From contig NZ_JBDFMM010000001.1 of assembly GCF_047238265.1 (NCBI RefSeq), positions 248,001 to 312,000 on the forward strand: a stretch of DNA of 64,000 nucleotides. The letters are read 5' to 3'. The notes below the pieces were generated by a model. It worked only from the letters and a program-made list of their open reading frames with translations. It had not been told where the DNA came from and made no database searches. Of this stretch, positions 7,631 to 18,042 are shown piece after piece. Positions within the stretch are counted from its first letter, which is position 1. Every line of letters starts with the position of its first letter. The DNA is from Paenibacillus_F sp047238265 (GTDB lineage Bacteria > Bacillota > Bacilli > Paenibacillales > NBRC-103111). The translations under genes and the position numbers were made by a program.

Positions 7631-9210
7631 CGTTAACTTCCTTGGCTGACTGGGCGGAATGGGCCGAAGCGGGCGCCTACACATCCGTTCCTTATATAAC
7701 CGCTGTCCCGTGGACGGAAGAAATCAGCACGTGGGAACAGGCTTGGAGAGCGGCGGGCACCCACGCATTCGTGCTGGAGAGCGGCAGAGGAGGACGGTAT
7801 ACCTTCCTTGGGCTGCATCCGGTTGCGACGATAAGCGGCCGTGGGACATCGGCTCAGGCCGCCGAAAGAGACGGAACCCTCCCGCACGGCTGGCGGACCG
7901 TTCCCATTCAGGGCGCCCCGCTGGATGCCGTTAAGCGGTGGATGGCTCCCTGGCGCTCTCCGGATGTGGCGGCTGTCCCCAAGTTCACGGGCGGCTGCGT
8001 AGGATTCTGGAGCTACGACGTCGTGCGGAGCATGGAGAAGCTTCCGGAACTGGCGGAAGATGACCTTCCGCTGCCGGATTACAGCTTCGCCCGCTACGAC
8101 GAAGTCTGGGTCTTCGACCGTGAGGAAGGCAGGCTTTACGCGGCCGTGCATACCCCGCTGCCCGCTGAGCCTTCCGCCTCCGATCTTTCGCGGCTTTACC
8201 AAGCCGCGGTGCAGCGTTCGGAGAGCATGCTCCGGCTCTGGCGCGGGCTGGCCGTGGACGCCGGGGCCGGTGCAAGCCGCCTCCGCCGTGAAGCGGAGTG
8301 GCAGGCGCTTGTGAGCGCCGGCGAAGACTCCACGCTGGAGGCGGAAGCGGCGGAAGGGGCAAGCCGCGCCTTTCCGCGGGAATCTTTCATCCGCGCCGTC
8401 GAGCGGATTCAGGCTTACATCGGGCAGGGGGATGTTTTCCAGGTGAATTTGTCGGTCCGCCAAAGCAGACCGCTCCGAACATCGCCCGAACAGATCTACG
8501 AAGCGCTGCGCATCGTGAACCCGTCGCCCTACATGGGGCTGCTGAGGTTCCCCGGCTTCGCGCTTGTGTCGGGTTCGCCCGAGCTGCTGGTCCAGCTCGA
8601 GGGCAGGCACCTGCGCACCCGGCCCATCGCGGGCACGCGACCCAGAGGCCGCACGCCGGAAGAGGACGCCCGGCTCGGGGAAGAGCTTCTTTCCAACGAG
8701 AAGGAACGTGCGGAGCACGTGATGCTCGTGGACCTGGAGCGCAACGACCTTGGACGGATCGCCCGGTACGGCTCCGTCAAGGTCGATGAGTTTTTCGTGA
8801 TCGAGCGGTACTCTCACGTGATGCACCTCGTCTCGGAGGTTACCGGCGAGCTGCGGGAAGGACTGGACGCTTTCGATGTTATTGCGGCCGCATTCCCGGG
8901 GGGAACGATTACGGGGGCGCCGAAAATCCGGACGATGGAAATTATCGAAGAACTGGAGCCGGTCCGGCGAGGCCCTTATACGGGATCGATGGGATGGATT
9001 GACTACAACGGCAATATGGAATTTAATATACTTATACGAACGCTTGTCGCGGCCGGAGGCAGCGGGTATATTCAGGCGGGCGCGGGCATTGTGATCGATT
9101 CCGTCCCGGACCGCGAATACGAAGAAGCCCTGAACAAAGCGCGGGCGTTATGGAAAGCGATTCAATTCAGCGAGCACAGCATGAGCCGAGCAGGGACAGA
9201 AGTCCTGTAG
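7612..9210 (+). CDS. pabB: Aminodeoxychorismate synthase component I (PabB)
   Basis: Chorismate-binding enzyme that, with the glutaminase PabA, makes 4-amino-4-deoxychorismate for folate. The 532-aa protein has the N-terminal TrpE/PabB lobe (ESGRGGRYTFLG near residue 60) and the C-terminal chorismate-binding domain with PGGTITGAPKIR and GPYTGSMGWIDYNG. The motif PIAGTRPRG carries Ala where E. coli PabB has the catalytic Lys of PIKGT. A region of roughly 60 residues rich in Ala, Glu and Arg (about 190-260) enlarges the linker. TrpE-type activity cannot be excluded from sequence alone; the pabA-pabC-folP neighbours argue for PabB. TGAGGAG precedes ATG 7612. Confidence 0.88.
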   Translation: MSATTITLTSLADWAEWAEAGAYTSVPYITAVPWTEEISTWEQAWRAAGTHAFVLESGRGGRYTFLGLHPVATISGRGTSAQAAERDGTLPHGWRTVPIQGAPLDAVKRWMAPWRSPDVAAVPKFTGGCVGFWSYDVVRSMEKLPELAEDDLPLPDYSFARYDEVWVFDREEGRLYAAVHTPLPAEPSASDLSRLYQAAVQRSESMLRLWRGLAVDAGAGASRLRREAEWQALVSAGEDSTLEAEAAEGASRAFPRESFIRAVERIQAYIGQGDVFQVNLSVRQSRPLRTSPEQIYEALRIVNPSPYMGLLRFPGFALVSGSPELLVQLEGRHLRTRPIAGTRPRGRTPEEDARLGEELLSNEKERAEHVMLVDLERNDLGRIARYGSVKVDEFFVIERYSHVMHLVSEVTGELREGLDAFDVIAAAFPGGTITGAPKIRTMEIIEELEPVRRGPYTGSMGWIDYNGNMEFNILIRTLVAAGGSGYIQAGAGIVIDSVPDREYEEALNKARALWKAIQFSEHSMSRAGTEVL

Positions 9211-9233
9211 AAGAGTAGAGGAGGAAGACGAGC

Positions 9234-9821
9234 ATGATTCTTGTCATTGATAATTACGATTCTTTTACGTACAATCTGGTTCAATATCTGGGTGAATTAG
9301 GGCAGGAAATCGTAGTGAAGCGCAACGATGCCATCGATCTGGCCGGAATTGAGGAGCTTTCTCCGGATCATATTCTGATTTCTCCGGGGCCGTGTACCCC
9401 GAACGAAGCGGGCATCAGCCTTGGCGTGATCCGGCATTTCAAAGGCCGCATTCCCATTCTCGGCGTCTGCCTGGGCCATCAGGCCATCGGTCAGGCTTTC
9501 GGCGGAGAAGTGGTGCGGGCAGGCAAGCTGATGCACGGCAAGACTTCCCCGATTAACCATGACGGCAAAACGATTTTCAAAGACATTCCTTCTCCCTACA
9601 CGGCAACGCGCTATCACTCCCTGATCGTCCGCAAAGAAACGCTGCCGGATTGTCTGGAAATTAGCGCCACCTCGGATGAAGGAGAAATTATGGCGCTGCG
9701 TCATAAGGAATACCCGATCGAGGGTGTGCAGTTTCATCCGGAATCCATCATTACGGACCACGGCCTGACTCTGCTCCGCAATTTCCTGGGTCAACCCGTA
9801 TCGGCGGGAACCGGGGCTTAA
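9234..9821 (+). CDS. pabA: Glutamine amidotransferase subunit PabA/TrpG
   Basis: Class I glutaminase supplying ammonia to PabB. The 195-aa protein has the nucleophile Cys79 in GVCLGHQ, the catalytic His168 and Glu170 in QFHPES, and the oxyanion SPGPCTP segment near residue 50. In B. subtilis the equivalent protein also serves anthranilate synthase, so a dual folate and tryptophan role is possible; no trp genes lie in this window. A strong GAGGAGG lies before ATG 9234, and pabC starts on the base after the stop codon. Confidence 0.94.
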   Translation: MILVIDNYDSFTYNLVQYLGELGQEIVVKRNDAIDLAGIEELSPDHILISPGPCTPNEAGISLGVIRHFKGRIPILGVCLGHQAIGQAFGGEVVRAGKLMHGKTSPINHDGKTIFKDIPSPYTATRYHSLIVRKETLPDCLEISATSDEGEIMALRHKEYPIEGVQFHPESIITDHGLTLLRNFLGQPVSAGTGA

Positions 9822-10700
9822 ATGAAGATTTGGATGAACGGAGATTTGATAGAAGAAAAAGAAGCGGTCGTTTCCGTTTACGACCACGGATTTTTATATG
9901 GCATGGGGCTGTTCGAGACGTTTCGCACGTACAACGGACACCCTTTTTTACTTCGGGAGCATATGGAACGAATTCGCACGGGCTGTGAGGAGCTGGGCAT
10001 TCCCTTGCTTACGGACGAGAGCGGAATGAGAGACAGAGTGAAGGAGCTGCTTGAGGCTAACGGTATGGAAGATGCCTATTTCCGGTATGCCGTTTCGGCC
10101 GGAGTGGACATGCTCGGTTTGCCGGGCGGAGCTTTATATGAAAATCCCGGCGAGATTCTTTATATCAAAAGTCTTCCGCAGCGCAGCCAGGATGAGCCTG
10201 CCTCACGCCCCCTTCAGCTTCTGACTCTAAGGAGAAATACGCCGGAAAGCGGACGCAGGCACAAGTCCTTTCATTACATGAACAATATCCTTGCCAAGAG
10301 GGAAATGATGAATTATCCGTGGGCGCACGGGGCGGAGGGACTTTTTCTTACGGATAACGGAGGATTTGTAGCCGAAGGAATCGTAAGCAATATTTTTTGG
10401 ATTCAAGGGTCCGTTTGTTTCACTCCTTCTTTGGCGGCGGGAATTCTTCCCGGCATAACGCGGGCTTTTGTCCTTAAGCTTGCGGAAAAGGAAGGTCTGG
10501 AAGTGAGGGAAGGCTTATTTCCTTGGACCGCGCTTTGTGAGGCCGATGAAATTTTTGTGACGAACTCCATCCAGGAAATCGTTTCCGTAAATGAACTTTT
10601 TGATGAACGGGGCGGCTCGGTAACCGTCCCACGGGGAAAGGCCGGGCCTGTTACGAGCCGCCTGGCTCAGTTGTATCGGGAATACACGAGATTACTCTAG
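9822..10700 (+). CDS. pabC: Aminodeoxychorismate lyase PabC
   Basis: Fold-type IV PLP enzyme that splits 4-amino-4-deoxychorismate into p-aminobenzoate and pyruvate. The 292-aa protein shows DHGFLYGMGLFETFRTY near residue 22, the candidate PLP lysine in RHKSFHYMNNILAKRE, and the cofactor-binding EGIVSNIFW and GILPGITRAFV segments. The family also contains D-amino acid and branched-chain aminotransferases, but adjacency to pabB-pabA and folP makes PabC by far the best call. The ATG directly abuts the pabA stop codon. Confidence 0.92.
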   Translation: MKIWMNGDLIEEKEAVVSVYDHGFLYGMGLFETFRTYNGHPFLLREHMERIRTGCEELGIPLLTDESGMRDRVKELLEANGMEDAYFRYAVSAGVDMLGLPGGALYENPGEILYIKSLPQRSQDEPASRPLQLLTLRRNTPESGRRHKSFHYMNNILAKREMMNYPWAHGAEGLFLTDNGGFVAEGIVSNIFWIQGSVCFTPSLAAGILPGITRAFVLKLAEKEGLEVREGLFPWTALCEADEIFVTNSIQEIVSVNELFDERGGSVTVPRGKAGPVTSRLAQLYREYTRLL

Positions 10701-10721
10701 CCTTAGGAAGTGACTTTTGGA

Positions 10722-11552
10722 ATGATTCGAACGTTTGCAGCAGGAGAGACAAGCTTTGAACTCGGACGACGGACTCTCCTTATGGGGATACTGAACGTTA
10801 CGCCTGATTCTTTCTCCGACGGAGGCTCTTATACCACCGTGGAGCATGCCGTAAAACACGCGCTGAGCATGGTGGAAGAAGGCGCCGATATGATCGACAT
10901 CGGCGGAGAGTCGACCCGTCCGGGACACGCGCCTGTTTCCCTCCAGGAGGAATTGGAAAGGGTCGTGCCCGTTATCCGGGAACTGGTCCGGCACGTGAAG
11001 GTTCCGGTTTCGGTAGATACTTACAAAGCCGAAGTTGCCAGGCAGGCGATCGAAGCGGGCGCCCATATCATTAACGATGTATGGGGATTCCAAGCGGACC
11101 CGGACATGGCCGGCGTGGCCGCTCAAGCCGGCTGTCCGGTTATTCTGACGCATAACCGCCGGGAGGCGGTATATATGGATTTTCTGGCGGATGTTCTGCA
11201 GGATCTCCGGGAAAGCGTTGATCTCGCATTGAGTGCGGGAGTAAAGAGGTCGAATATCATCCTAGACCCCGGTATCGGATTCGCCAAAAGCTACGAGCAG
11301 AATTTATGGCTGATGAACCGGCTGGAGGCAATCTCGGAACTGGGGTATCCCGTCCTGCTGGGAACTTCCCGCAAAAGCATGATCCGCACGACGCTCGGAC
11401 TCCCGTCCGATGATGTCGTTGAAGGAACGGCGGCCACGACTGCACTCGGGATTGCTCAGGGGTGCGATATCATCCGTGTACACGATGTGCGGGCAATGAA
11501 GCGGGTAGCGGTTATGACGGACGCAATCGTTCGCGGAACGGGGAGTATGTAG
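10722..11552 (+). CDS. folP: Dihydropteroate synthase
   Basis: Joins p-aminobenzoate to 6-hydroxymethyl-dihydropterin diphosphate; the sulfonamide target. I chose ATG 10722 (276 aa), preceded by AGGAAG; a GTG at 10710 falls inside that site. Family motifs are MGILNVTPDSFSDGG near residue 24, DIGGESTRPG, INDVWGF, DPGIGFAKS and LLGTSRKSMI with the sulfonamide-site SRK. The pab genes upstream make its substrate and FolB/FolK downstream make the pterin partner. About 86 non-coding bases follow before folB. Confidence 0.95.
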   Translation: MIRTFAAGETSFELGRRTLLMGILNVTPDSFSDGGSYTTVEHAVKHALSMVEEGADMIDIGGESTRPGHAPVSLQEELERVVPVIRELVRHVKVPVSVDTYKAEVARQAIEAGAHIINDVWGFQADPDMAGVAAQAGCPVILTHNRREAVYMDFLADVLQDLRESVDLALSAGVKRSNIILDPGIGFAKSYEQNLWLMNRLEAISELGYPVLLGTSRKSMIRTTLGLPSDDVVEGTAATTALGIAQGCDIIRVHDVRAMKRVAVMTDAIVRGTGSM

Positions 11553-11638
11553 AGCATAAGTCCGACCGGGAGCTTTCGGAAGTCCGGACGGACATTTTTG
11601 CACCTATTTGTTTTGAGGCCTGAGGAGGAAGACGCGTA

Positions 11639-12007
11639 ATGGACAAACTTATACTGACACGCATGGAGTTTTACGGATATCACGGCGTTTTTGCGGAAGA
11701 AAATAAACTGGGACAGCGTTTTTATGTGGATGCCGAGCTGCACATGCCGCTGGATAAGCCCGGCCGTACCGACAACATAGAAGATTCCATCAACTATGCG
11801 GAGGCTTATGCCGTTATTAAAGAGGTTGTGGAGAAAAGAACCTTCAATTTGATCGAGGCTCTGGCGGAGCAGGTTGCATCCTCCCTTCTTGAAACTTATA
11901 CTAGTATCGAAGAAGTGACGGTACGGGTGATCAAACCTCATCCGCCATTCGATATTCATTTCGCGGGTGTGACAGTCGAGATAAGCCGGAAGCGGGCGCA
12001 ATCATGA
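11639..12007 (+). CDS. folB: Dihydroneopterin aldolase
   Basis: Converts 7,8-dihydroneopterin to 6-hydroxymethyl-7,8-dihydropterin and glycolaldehyde. The 122-aa length is typical. Motifs are FYGYHGVFAEEN near residue 10 (catalytic Tyr/His/Glu region), SINYAEAYAVI, and the late KPHPPFD with the lysine that acts in catalysis. GAGGAGG lies before the ATG. Its last four bases overlap folK as ATGA. Confidence 0.95.
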   Translation: MDKLILTRMEFYGYHGVFAEENKLGQRFYVDAELHMPLDKPGRTDNIEDSINYAEAYAVIKEVVEKRTFNLIEALAEQVASSLLETYTSIEEVTVRVIKPHPPFDIHFAGVTVEISRKRAQS

Positions 12008-12540
12008 GTCCTGCCGACATCACAACCGCGTACATCGCGCTTGGCTCGAACATCGGAGACCGGGAATGGTACCTGACCGAAGCGCTTAAGAAGCTGGATG
12101 AACATCCGCATATTCAAGTGCTGGCCTGTTCGGCCATTTACGAGACGGATCCGGTCGGGTATGTGGACCAGGATGCCTTTTTAAACATGGCTGCAGCCGT
12201 TCATACGAGCCTTTCTCCGGAAGAGCTGCTTGCGGCCATGCAGAACATCGAGCAAGTGCTGGGCAGAGTCCGAGACATTCGCTTCGGTCCCCGAACGATT
12301 GACTTGGATTTGCTGCTTTACGGGGAGCGGGAGATCCGCACGCCGGATTTGATTGTCCCGCATCCCCGTATGCAGGAGCGAGCGTTTGTGTTAGTCCCCT
12401 TGGCAGATCTTTTTTCCCATATACCGAACACATCGTTTGCATCCATAGAGAAACAGTTGGCTAAACTGGATGGAAAGGAAGGCGTTATGTTGTGGAAAAA
12501 AATGCAGTGGCCCAGCGAATCCGGGCATTCCGCAAGCTGA
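12004..12540 (+). CDS. folK: Hydroxymethyl-dihydropterin pyrophosphokinase
   Basis: Transfers pyrophosphate from ATP to 6-hydroxymethyl-7,8-dihydropterin, giving the substrate for FolP. The 178-aa protein shows YIALGSNIGDRE near the N-terminus, YETDPVGYVDQDAFLNM, and the family signature RFGPRTIDLDLLLYG followed by VPHPRMQERAFVLVPL. Start overlaps folB (ATGA). The final 49 bases overlap the downstream HTH gene in another frame, as in the B. subtilis folK-yazB arrangement. Confidence 0.95.
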   Translation: MSPADITTAYIALGSNIGDREWYLTEALKKLDEHPHIQVLACSAIYETDPVGYVDQDAFLNMAAAVHTSLSPEELLAAMQNIEQVLGRVRDIRFGPRTIDLDLLLYGEREIRTPDLIVPHPRMQERAFVLVPLADLFSHIPNTSFASIEKQLAKLDGKEGVMLWKKMQWPSESGHSAS

Positions 12541-12704
12541 AAGGATACACCCAGAACCAACTCGCCGAACTGCTCGGCGTTTCAATAGCCGTTCTCGGTT
12601 CGATTGAACGGGGAACACGTAAACCGGACACCCGGATGATTCAGAAAATATCCAATGCCCTGGGCATTGAACCGGAGGAGCTTCTTCCGCCCTCCGGCAA
12701 ATAG
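12492..12704 (+). CDS. Small XRE-type helix-turn-helix protein (YazB-like)
   Basis: A 70-aa protein that is almost only a Cro/CI-type HTH: QRIRAFRKLKGYTQNQLAELLG, then SIAVLGSIERGTRKPD as turn and recognition helix. It is the counterpart of B. subtilis yazB, always wedged between folK and dusB. It starts with GTG at 12492, with AAGGAAGG about nine bases upstream inside folK. Probably binds DNA; its target is unknown. Its fixed place in the folate operon suggests autoregulation or a link to translation genes, but that is inference. Confidence 0.85.
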   Translation: MEKNAVAQRIRAFRKLKGYTQNQLAELLGVSIAVLGSIERGTRKPDTRMIQKISNALGIEPEELLPPSGK

Positions 12705-12715
12705 GAGGAGAACAC

Positions 12716-13726
12716 ATGTTAAAAATAGGCGACGTCGTCGCCCCGAATAACGTTGTACTGGCACCGATGGCCGGCGTATGCAATCCCGCTTTCCGTCTGA
12801 TCGCCAGAGAATTCGGATGCGGCCTGGTCTGCGCTGAGATGGTCAGCGACAAAGCGATTGTGCACGGCAACTCCCGTACGATGGAGATGCTCTACGTAGA
12901 TGAACGCGAGAAGCCGCTCAGCCTGCAAATTTTCGGCGGCGATACCGATACGCTCGTGCAAGCCGCTAAATATGTCGACGCCAATACGAATGCCGATATT
13001 ATCGATATCAATATGGGCTGTCCCGTACCCAAAATCACGAAATGCGATGCGGGGGCACGCTGGCTGCTCGACCCTTCGAGAATCGAAGAGATGGTCCGGA
13101 CGGTAGTAGGCTCCGTGAACAAACCCGTTACGGTCAAAATGCGGATCGGCTGGGATTCCGAGCATATATACGCGATCGAGAACGCCAAGGCGGTCGAGCG
13201 CGGAGGCGGCGCCGCCGTCAGCGTGCACGGACGTACGCGTGAACAGCTCTATACCGGCAAAGCGGACTGGAACATCATCCGCGACGTCAAGCAGTCCGTT
13301 TCCATTCCCGTAATCGGTAACGGAGATGTCGTCACGCCTGAAGACGCCAAGCGGATGATCGATGAAACCGGTGTAGACGGCGTCATGATCGGCCGCGGCG
13401 CACTGGGCAACCCTTGGATGCTGTATCGCACCGTGCAGTATCTGACCAAAGGAGAGCTGCCGCCCGAGCCGCAAGCCGAAGAGAAGATGCGCATCGCGAC
13501 GCTTCATATGGACCGTTTGATCAAGCTGAAGGGCGAGAACGTGGCCATCAAGGAAATGCGTAAGCACATGGCATGGTATCTCAAAGGCATGAAAGGCGCC
13601 GCCCGTCTGAAGGACGCCATAATGGAACAGACGACCCGCGACGGCATGGTCGGGATCCTGGACGAATATGCGTCTTCTTTCGACAAAATGTCCGATAATC
13701 AGGAAGAACAGCCTGCTTTGCACTAA
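12716..13726 (+). CDS. dusB: tRNA-dihydrouridine synthase
   Basis: FMN enzyme reducing uridines to dihydrouridine in the tRNA D-loop. The 336-aa protein has the N-terminal VLAPMAGVCNPAFR, the NMGCPVPK motif with the catalytic cysteine near residue 102, SVHGRTREQLYTG, and VIGNGDV and GVMIGRGALGNPW for FMN phosphate binding. AGGAGG directly precedes ATG 12716. The C-terminal helical domain starts near residue 240. It closes the folate operon, as in B. subtilis (yacF/dusB). Confidence 0.95.
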   Translation: MLKIGDVVAPNNVVLAPMAGVCNPAFRLIAREFGCGLVCAEMVSDKAIVHGNSRTMEMLYVDEREKPLSLQIFGGDTDTLVQAAKYVDANTNADIIDINMGCPVPKITKCDAGARWLLDPSRIEEMVRTVVGSVNKPVTVKMRIGWDSEHIYAIENAKAVERGGGAAVSVHGRTREQLYTGKADWNIIRDVKQSVSIPVIGNGDVVTPEDAKRMIDETGVDGVMIGRGALGNPWMLYRTVQYLTKGELPPEPQAEEKMRIATLHMDRLIKLKGENVAIKEMRKHMAWYLKGMKGAARLKDAIMEQTTRDGMVGILDEYASSFDKMSDNQEEQPALH

Positions 13727-13748
13727 GTAAAGGGGGCGCTGGGTTACA

Positions 13749-13777
13749 TTGACAATTGCAATTGGTTGCCCTATAAT
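13749..13777 (+). promoter_or_regulatory. Consensus sigma-A promoter for greA
   Basis: TTGACA (13749-13754) and TATAAT (13772-13777) with exactly 17 bases between them, a full consensus match. The leader to greA is about 90 bases. Confidence 0.9.
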
Positions 13778-13873
13778 CAGGCAATAAGTTGCATCTTTAC
13801 GTTAAGTTTTTTGAATAAATGCGTGAATTCGTATAGCATTTCCTTGAATTTACACGACGGGAGATAGGTTTGT

Positions 13874-14350
13874 ATGAGTGAAAAAGAAGTGCTCCTTACC
13901 CAGGAAGGCCTCAAAAAACTTGAGGAAGAACTCGAGCATTTGAAATCGGTTAAACGCCGCGAGGTGGCCGAACGGATTAAAGTAGCCATCGGCTACGGGG
14001 ATATCAGCGAGAACTCCGAGTACGAGGATGCGAAGAACGAGCAGGCTTTTATTGAAGGCCGCGTCATTACTTTGGAGAAAATGCTCCGCAACGCCCGTAT
14101 CGTAAATTTAGACGAAGTTGACACTAATACGGTCAGCGTGGGCTCCATCGTAACGCTCAAAGATCTCGAATTCGGCGATCTTGTCGAGTATACGATTGTC
14201 GGCACAGCCGAGTCCGATCCTTTTCTGAATAAAATTTCCAACGAAAGTCCTGTAGGCAAAGCGATCCTTGGCAAGCAGAAGGGCGCTAAAGTCGATGTGA
14301 CGGTACCAGCCGGCGTTATCCAATACGAAATTATGGACATCAAAAAATAA
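13874..14350 (+). CDS. greA: Transcription elongation factor GreA
   Basis: Rescues backtracked RNA polymerase by stimulating cleavage of the nascent transcript through the secondary channel. The 158-aa protein has the N-terminal coiled coil (about 1-75) with LTQEGLKKLEEEL and the acidic tip GDISENSEYEDAK, and a C-terminal FKBP-like domain with ISNESPVGKAILGKQKGAKV. It is flanked by its own consensus promoter and an intrinsic terminator, so is probably monocistronic and strongly expressed. greA is not at this place in B. subtilis. Confidence 0.97.
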   Translation: MSEKEVLLTQEGLKKLEEELEHLKSVKRREVAERIKVAIGYGDISENSEYEDAKNEQAFIEGRVITLEKMLRNARIVNLDEVDTNTVSVGSIVTLKDLEFGDLVEYTIVGTAESDPFLNKISNESPVGKAILGKQKGAKVDVTVPAGVIQYEIMDIKK

Positions 14351-14390
14351 AACCGCTCTTTCGGGGATCATCCGGAGCAGCGATTGCAGG

Positions 14391-14415
14391 AAAAGCTTCC
14401 TTTGGAAGCTTTTTT
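14391..14415 (+). terminator. Intrinsic terminator after greA
   Basis: Perfect ten-base stem AAAAGCTTCC (14391-14400) with GGAAGCTTTT (14404-14413), three-base loop, then a T run. Confidence 0.9.
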
Positions 14416-14553
14416 CGCGTAAAATAGACCGTATAATTACGGGCAGCCCGCATAATAAGCGCTGTTTTTCTCCTCTTGAGAGCATTATCGGGAGCGGGAA
14501 GGGCATGCTAAAGGCTTCGCAAACCGGAGCTATAACATATAGGAGTTGAAAGC

Positions 14554-16053
14554 ATGAGTCAGGAACTCGAGTTAAACGAATTGTTACAAATTCGCCGCGA
14601 CAAACTGGACGAGCTTCGTGGTCTGGGCGTAGATCCATTCGGCGATAAATATGTACGGACGCATACGGCCAAACAAATTTTGGACGCTTACGAAGAAACG
14701 CCTAAGGAAGAACTGGAGCAGCAGACGGTTGAAGTCAGCATTGCCGGACGTATCATGCAGAAACGTGCAATGGGTAAAGCGAGCTTTGCTCATCTCCAGG
14801 ACATCACGGGCAAAATTCAAATATACGTTCGTCAGGACGCCCTTGGCGACATGAAGTACAGCGCTTTTGATCTGCTGGATATCGGCGATATGGTAGGCGT
14901 CAAAGGTACCGTTTTCAAAACGAAAACCGGCGAAACCTCCATTAAGGTAAAAGAGCTGGAAGTGCTGACGAAGTCCCTTCTTCCGCTCCCCGAGAAATAT
15001 CACGGTCTTAAGGATGTCGAAACCCGTTATCGCCAGCGTTACGTCGATCTGATCATGAACCAGGAAGTGAAGGAAACCTTTATTCTGCGTTCGAGAATCA
15101 TTCAATCCATGCGCCGTTATCTGGACGGTCTCGGCTATCTGGAAGTGGAAACCCCGACTCTGCACGCTATTGCCGGAGGTGCTGCCGCACGGCCTTTTAT
15201 CACGCATCATAACGCGCTCGATATGCAGCTTTACATGCGTATCGCTATTGAGCTGCATCTGAAGCGCCTGATTGTAGGCGGTTTGGAGAAAGTATACGAA
15301 ATCGGGCGTGTTTACCGCAACGAAGGTATTTCCACCCGTCATAATCCTGAATTCACCATGATCGAATTGTATGAGGCTTATGCGGATTACAAGGATATTA
15401 TGGCGCTGACGGAGAATATGGTCGCCCATATCGCACAGGAAGTGTTGGGAACGACGACGGTTCAGTACCAAGGACATGAAGTAAACCTTGCCCCATCTTG
15501 GAAACGGATCTCTATGGTAGATGCGATTAAAGAAGTAGTCGGCGTTGACTTCAGCGTACACATGAGCAATGAAGAAGCCCAGCGTCTGGCAAAAGAACAT
15601 AAGGTTCCGGTTGAGCCTCATATGACTTTCGGCCACATCGTGAACCAGTTCTTCGAAACGTTTGTGGAAGAAACGCTTATTCAACCTACCTTTATTTACG
15701 GGCACCCGCTTGAAATTTCGCCGCTTGCGAAGAAGAATCCGGAAGATCCGCGTTTCACGGATCGCTTTGAGCTCTTTATCGTAGCGCGCGAGCACGCCAA
15801 CGCCTTCACGGAGCTAAACGATCCGATCGACCAGCGTCAGCGTTTCGAAGCGCAGCTGCTTGAGCGCGAACACGGCAACGACGAGGCGCATGAAATGGAC
15901 GATGACTTCATTCGTGCGCTTGAGTACGGCATGCCGCCGACAGGAGGACTGGGCATCGGTATTGACCGTCTGGTTATGCTGCTTACCAACGCTCCCTCTA
16001 TCCGCGACGTGTTGTTGTTCCCTCATATGCGTGAGCAGCGTCAGGGAGAATAA
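14554..16053 (+). CDS. lysS: Lysyl-tRNA synthetase (class II)
   Basis: Charges tRNA-Lys with lysine. The 499-aa protein has the N-terminal OB-fold anticodon-binding domain (about 55-150, with GRIMQKRAMGKASF and DITGKIQIY), then the class II catalytic core: motif 1 around FILRSRIIQSMRRYLD, motif 2 RVYRNEGISTRHNPEFTMIE, motif 3 GLGIGIDRLVMLL. The leader (14416-14553) holds TATAAT at 14432-14437 without a convincing -35, and no T-box. A tRNA-Lys gene lies at the end of the downstream cluster. lysS followed by an rRNA operon is also the B. subtilis order. Confidence 0.97.
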   Translation: MSQELELNELLQIRRDKLDELRGLGVDPFGDKYVRTHTAKQILDAYEETPKEELEQQTVEVSIAGRIMQKRAMGKASFAHLQDITGKIQIYVRQDALGDMKYSAFDLLDIGDMVGVKGTVFKTKTGETSIKVKELEVLTKSLLPLPEKYHGLKDVETRYRQRYVDLIMNQEVKETFILRSRIIQSMRRYLDGLGYLEVETPTLHAIAGGAAARPFITHHNALDMQLYMRIAIELHLKRLIVGGLEKVYEIGRVYRNEGISTRHNPEFTMIELYEAYADYKDIMALTENMVAHIAQEVLGTTTVQYQGHEVNLAPSWKRISMVDAIKEVVGVDFSVHMSNEEAQRLAKEHKVPVEPHMTFGHIVNQFFETFVEETLIQPTFIYGHPLEISPLAKKNPEDPRFTDRFELFIVAREHANAFTELNDPIDQRQRFEAQLLEREHGNDEAHEMDDDFIRALEYGMPPTGGLGIGIDRLVMLLTNAPSIRDVLLFPHMREQRQGE

Positions 16054-16063
16054 ATTTGGTTGT

Positions 16064-16090
16064 AAAAAGGCGCCGATGTGGCGCCTTTTT
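16064..16090 (+). terminator. Intrinsic terminator after lysS
   Basis: AAAAAGGCGCC (16064-16074), loop GATGT, GGCGCCTTTTT (16080-16090). Perfect eleven-base stem; separates lysS from the rRNA operon. Confidence 0.92.
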
Positions 16091-16120
16091 AAATTTTTTG
16101 GGCTTGTCCAAAAATTGGGC

Positions 16121-16149
16121 TTGCATTCTTTTTGTCAGCGTGGTATCTT
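16121..16149 (+). promoter_or_regulatory. Candidate rRNA operon promoter
   Basis: TTGCAT (16121-16126) and TATCTT (16144-16149) with a 17-base spacer, about 190 bases before mature 16S. It is the best promoter in the 250-base lysS-16S gap. A boxA-like antitermination segment (about 16203-16216) follows. Confidence 0.6.
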
Positions 16150-16211
16150 ATTTAAGTCGCCGCTGAAACACGGTGCCGACAACGAGGCTGACAAGCCGAG
16201 ATTGTCCTTTG

Positions 16212-16236
16212 AAAACTGAACAACGAGTGATTGAAG
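16212..16236 (+). other. 16S rRNA processing stem, 5' strand
   Basis: The 25-base segment 16212-16236 is the reverse complement, with one extra A, of the segment 17950-17973 just after 16S. The two strands would loop out the whole 16S gene as the long duplex that RNase III-type processing of pre-rRNA requires. Seen directly by comparing both flanks. Confidence 0.85.
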
Positions 16237-16340
16237 CGTCTCAGTAATGAGACAATAAATGAGAAGAAATTCTCGTCGGCAACGAATTTTTTGAGCTTAA
16301 TCAGCTTGAGATAAACCGCTGGCCTTGCGGCTAGCACAAC

Positions 16341-17898
<1,558 letters not shown>

Positions 17899-17949
17899 TG
17901 GAGACTCGGGTCCTGCAACGGACCCAGTCAAGAAGGCAATGCCTTCAAC

Positions 17950-17973
17950 CTTCAATCACTCGTTGTCAGTTTT
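17950..17973 (+). other. 16S rRNA processing stem, 3' strand
   Basis: Pairs with 16212-16236 upstream of 16S, with one bulged base. It lies in the 16S-5S spacer. Confidence 0.85.
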
Positions 17974-18042
17974 GAAAGGGCAAGAACCTTTCAAGCTACA
18001 AACCTTTCTGGAGTTTGGCGACTCCGGAGACCACGCAATTCG

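Noticed and set aside
14416..14553. Possible T-box leader before lysS
   Set aside because: No T-box motif or specifier structure is visible, and the leader is too short.
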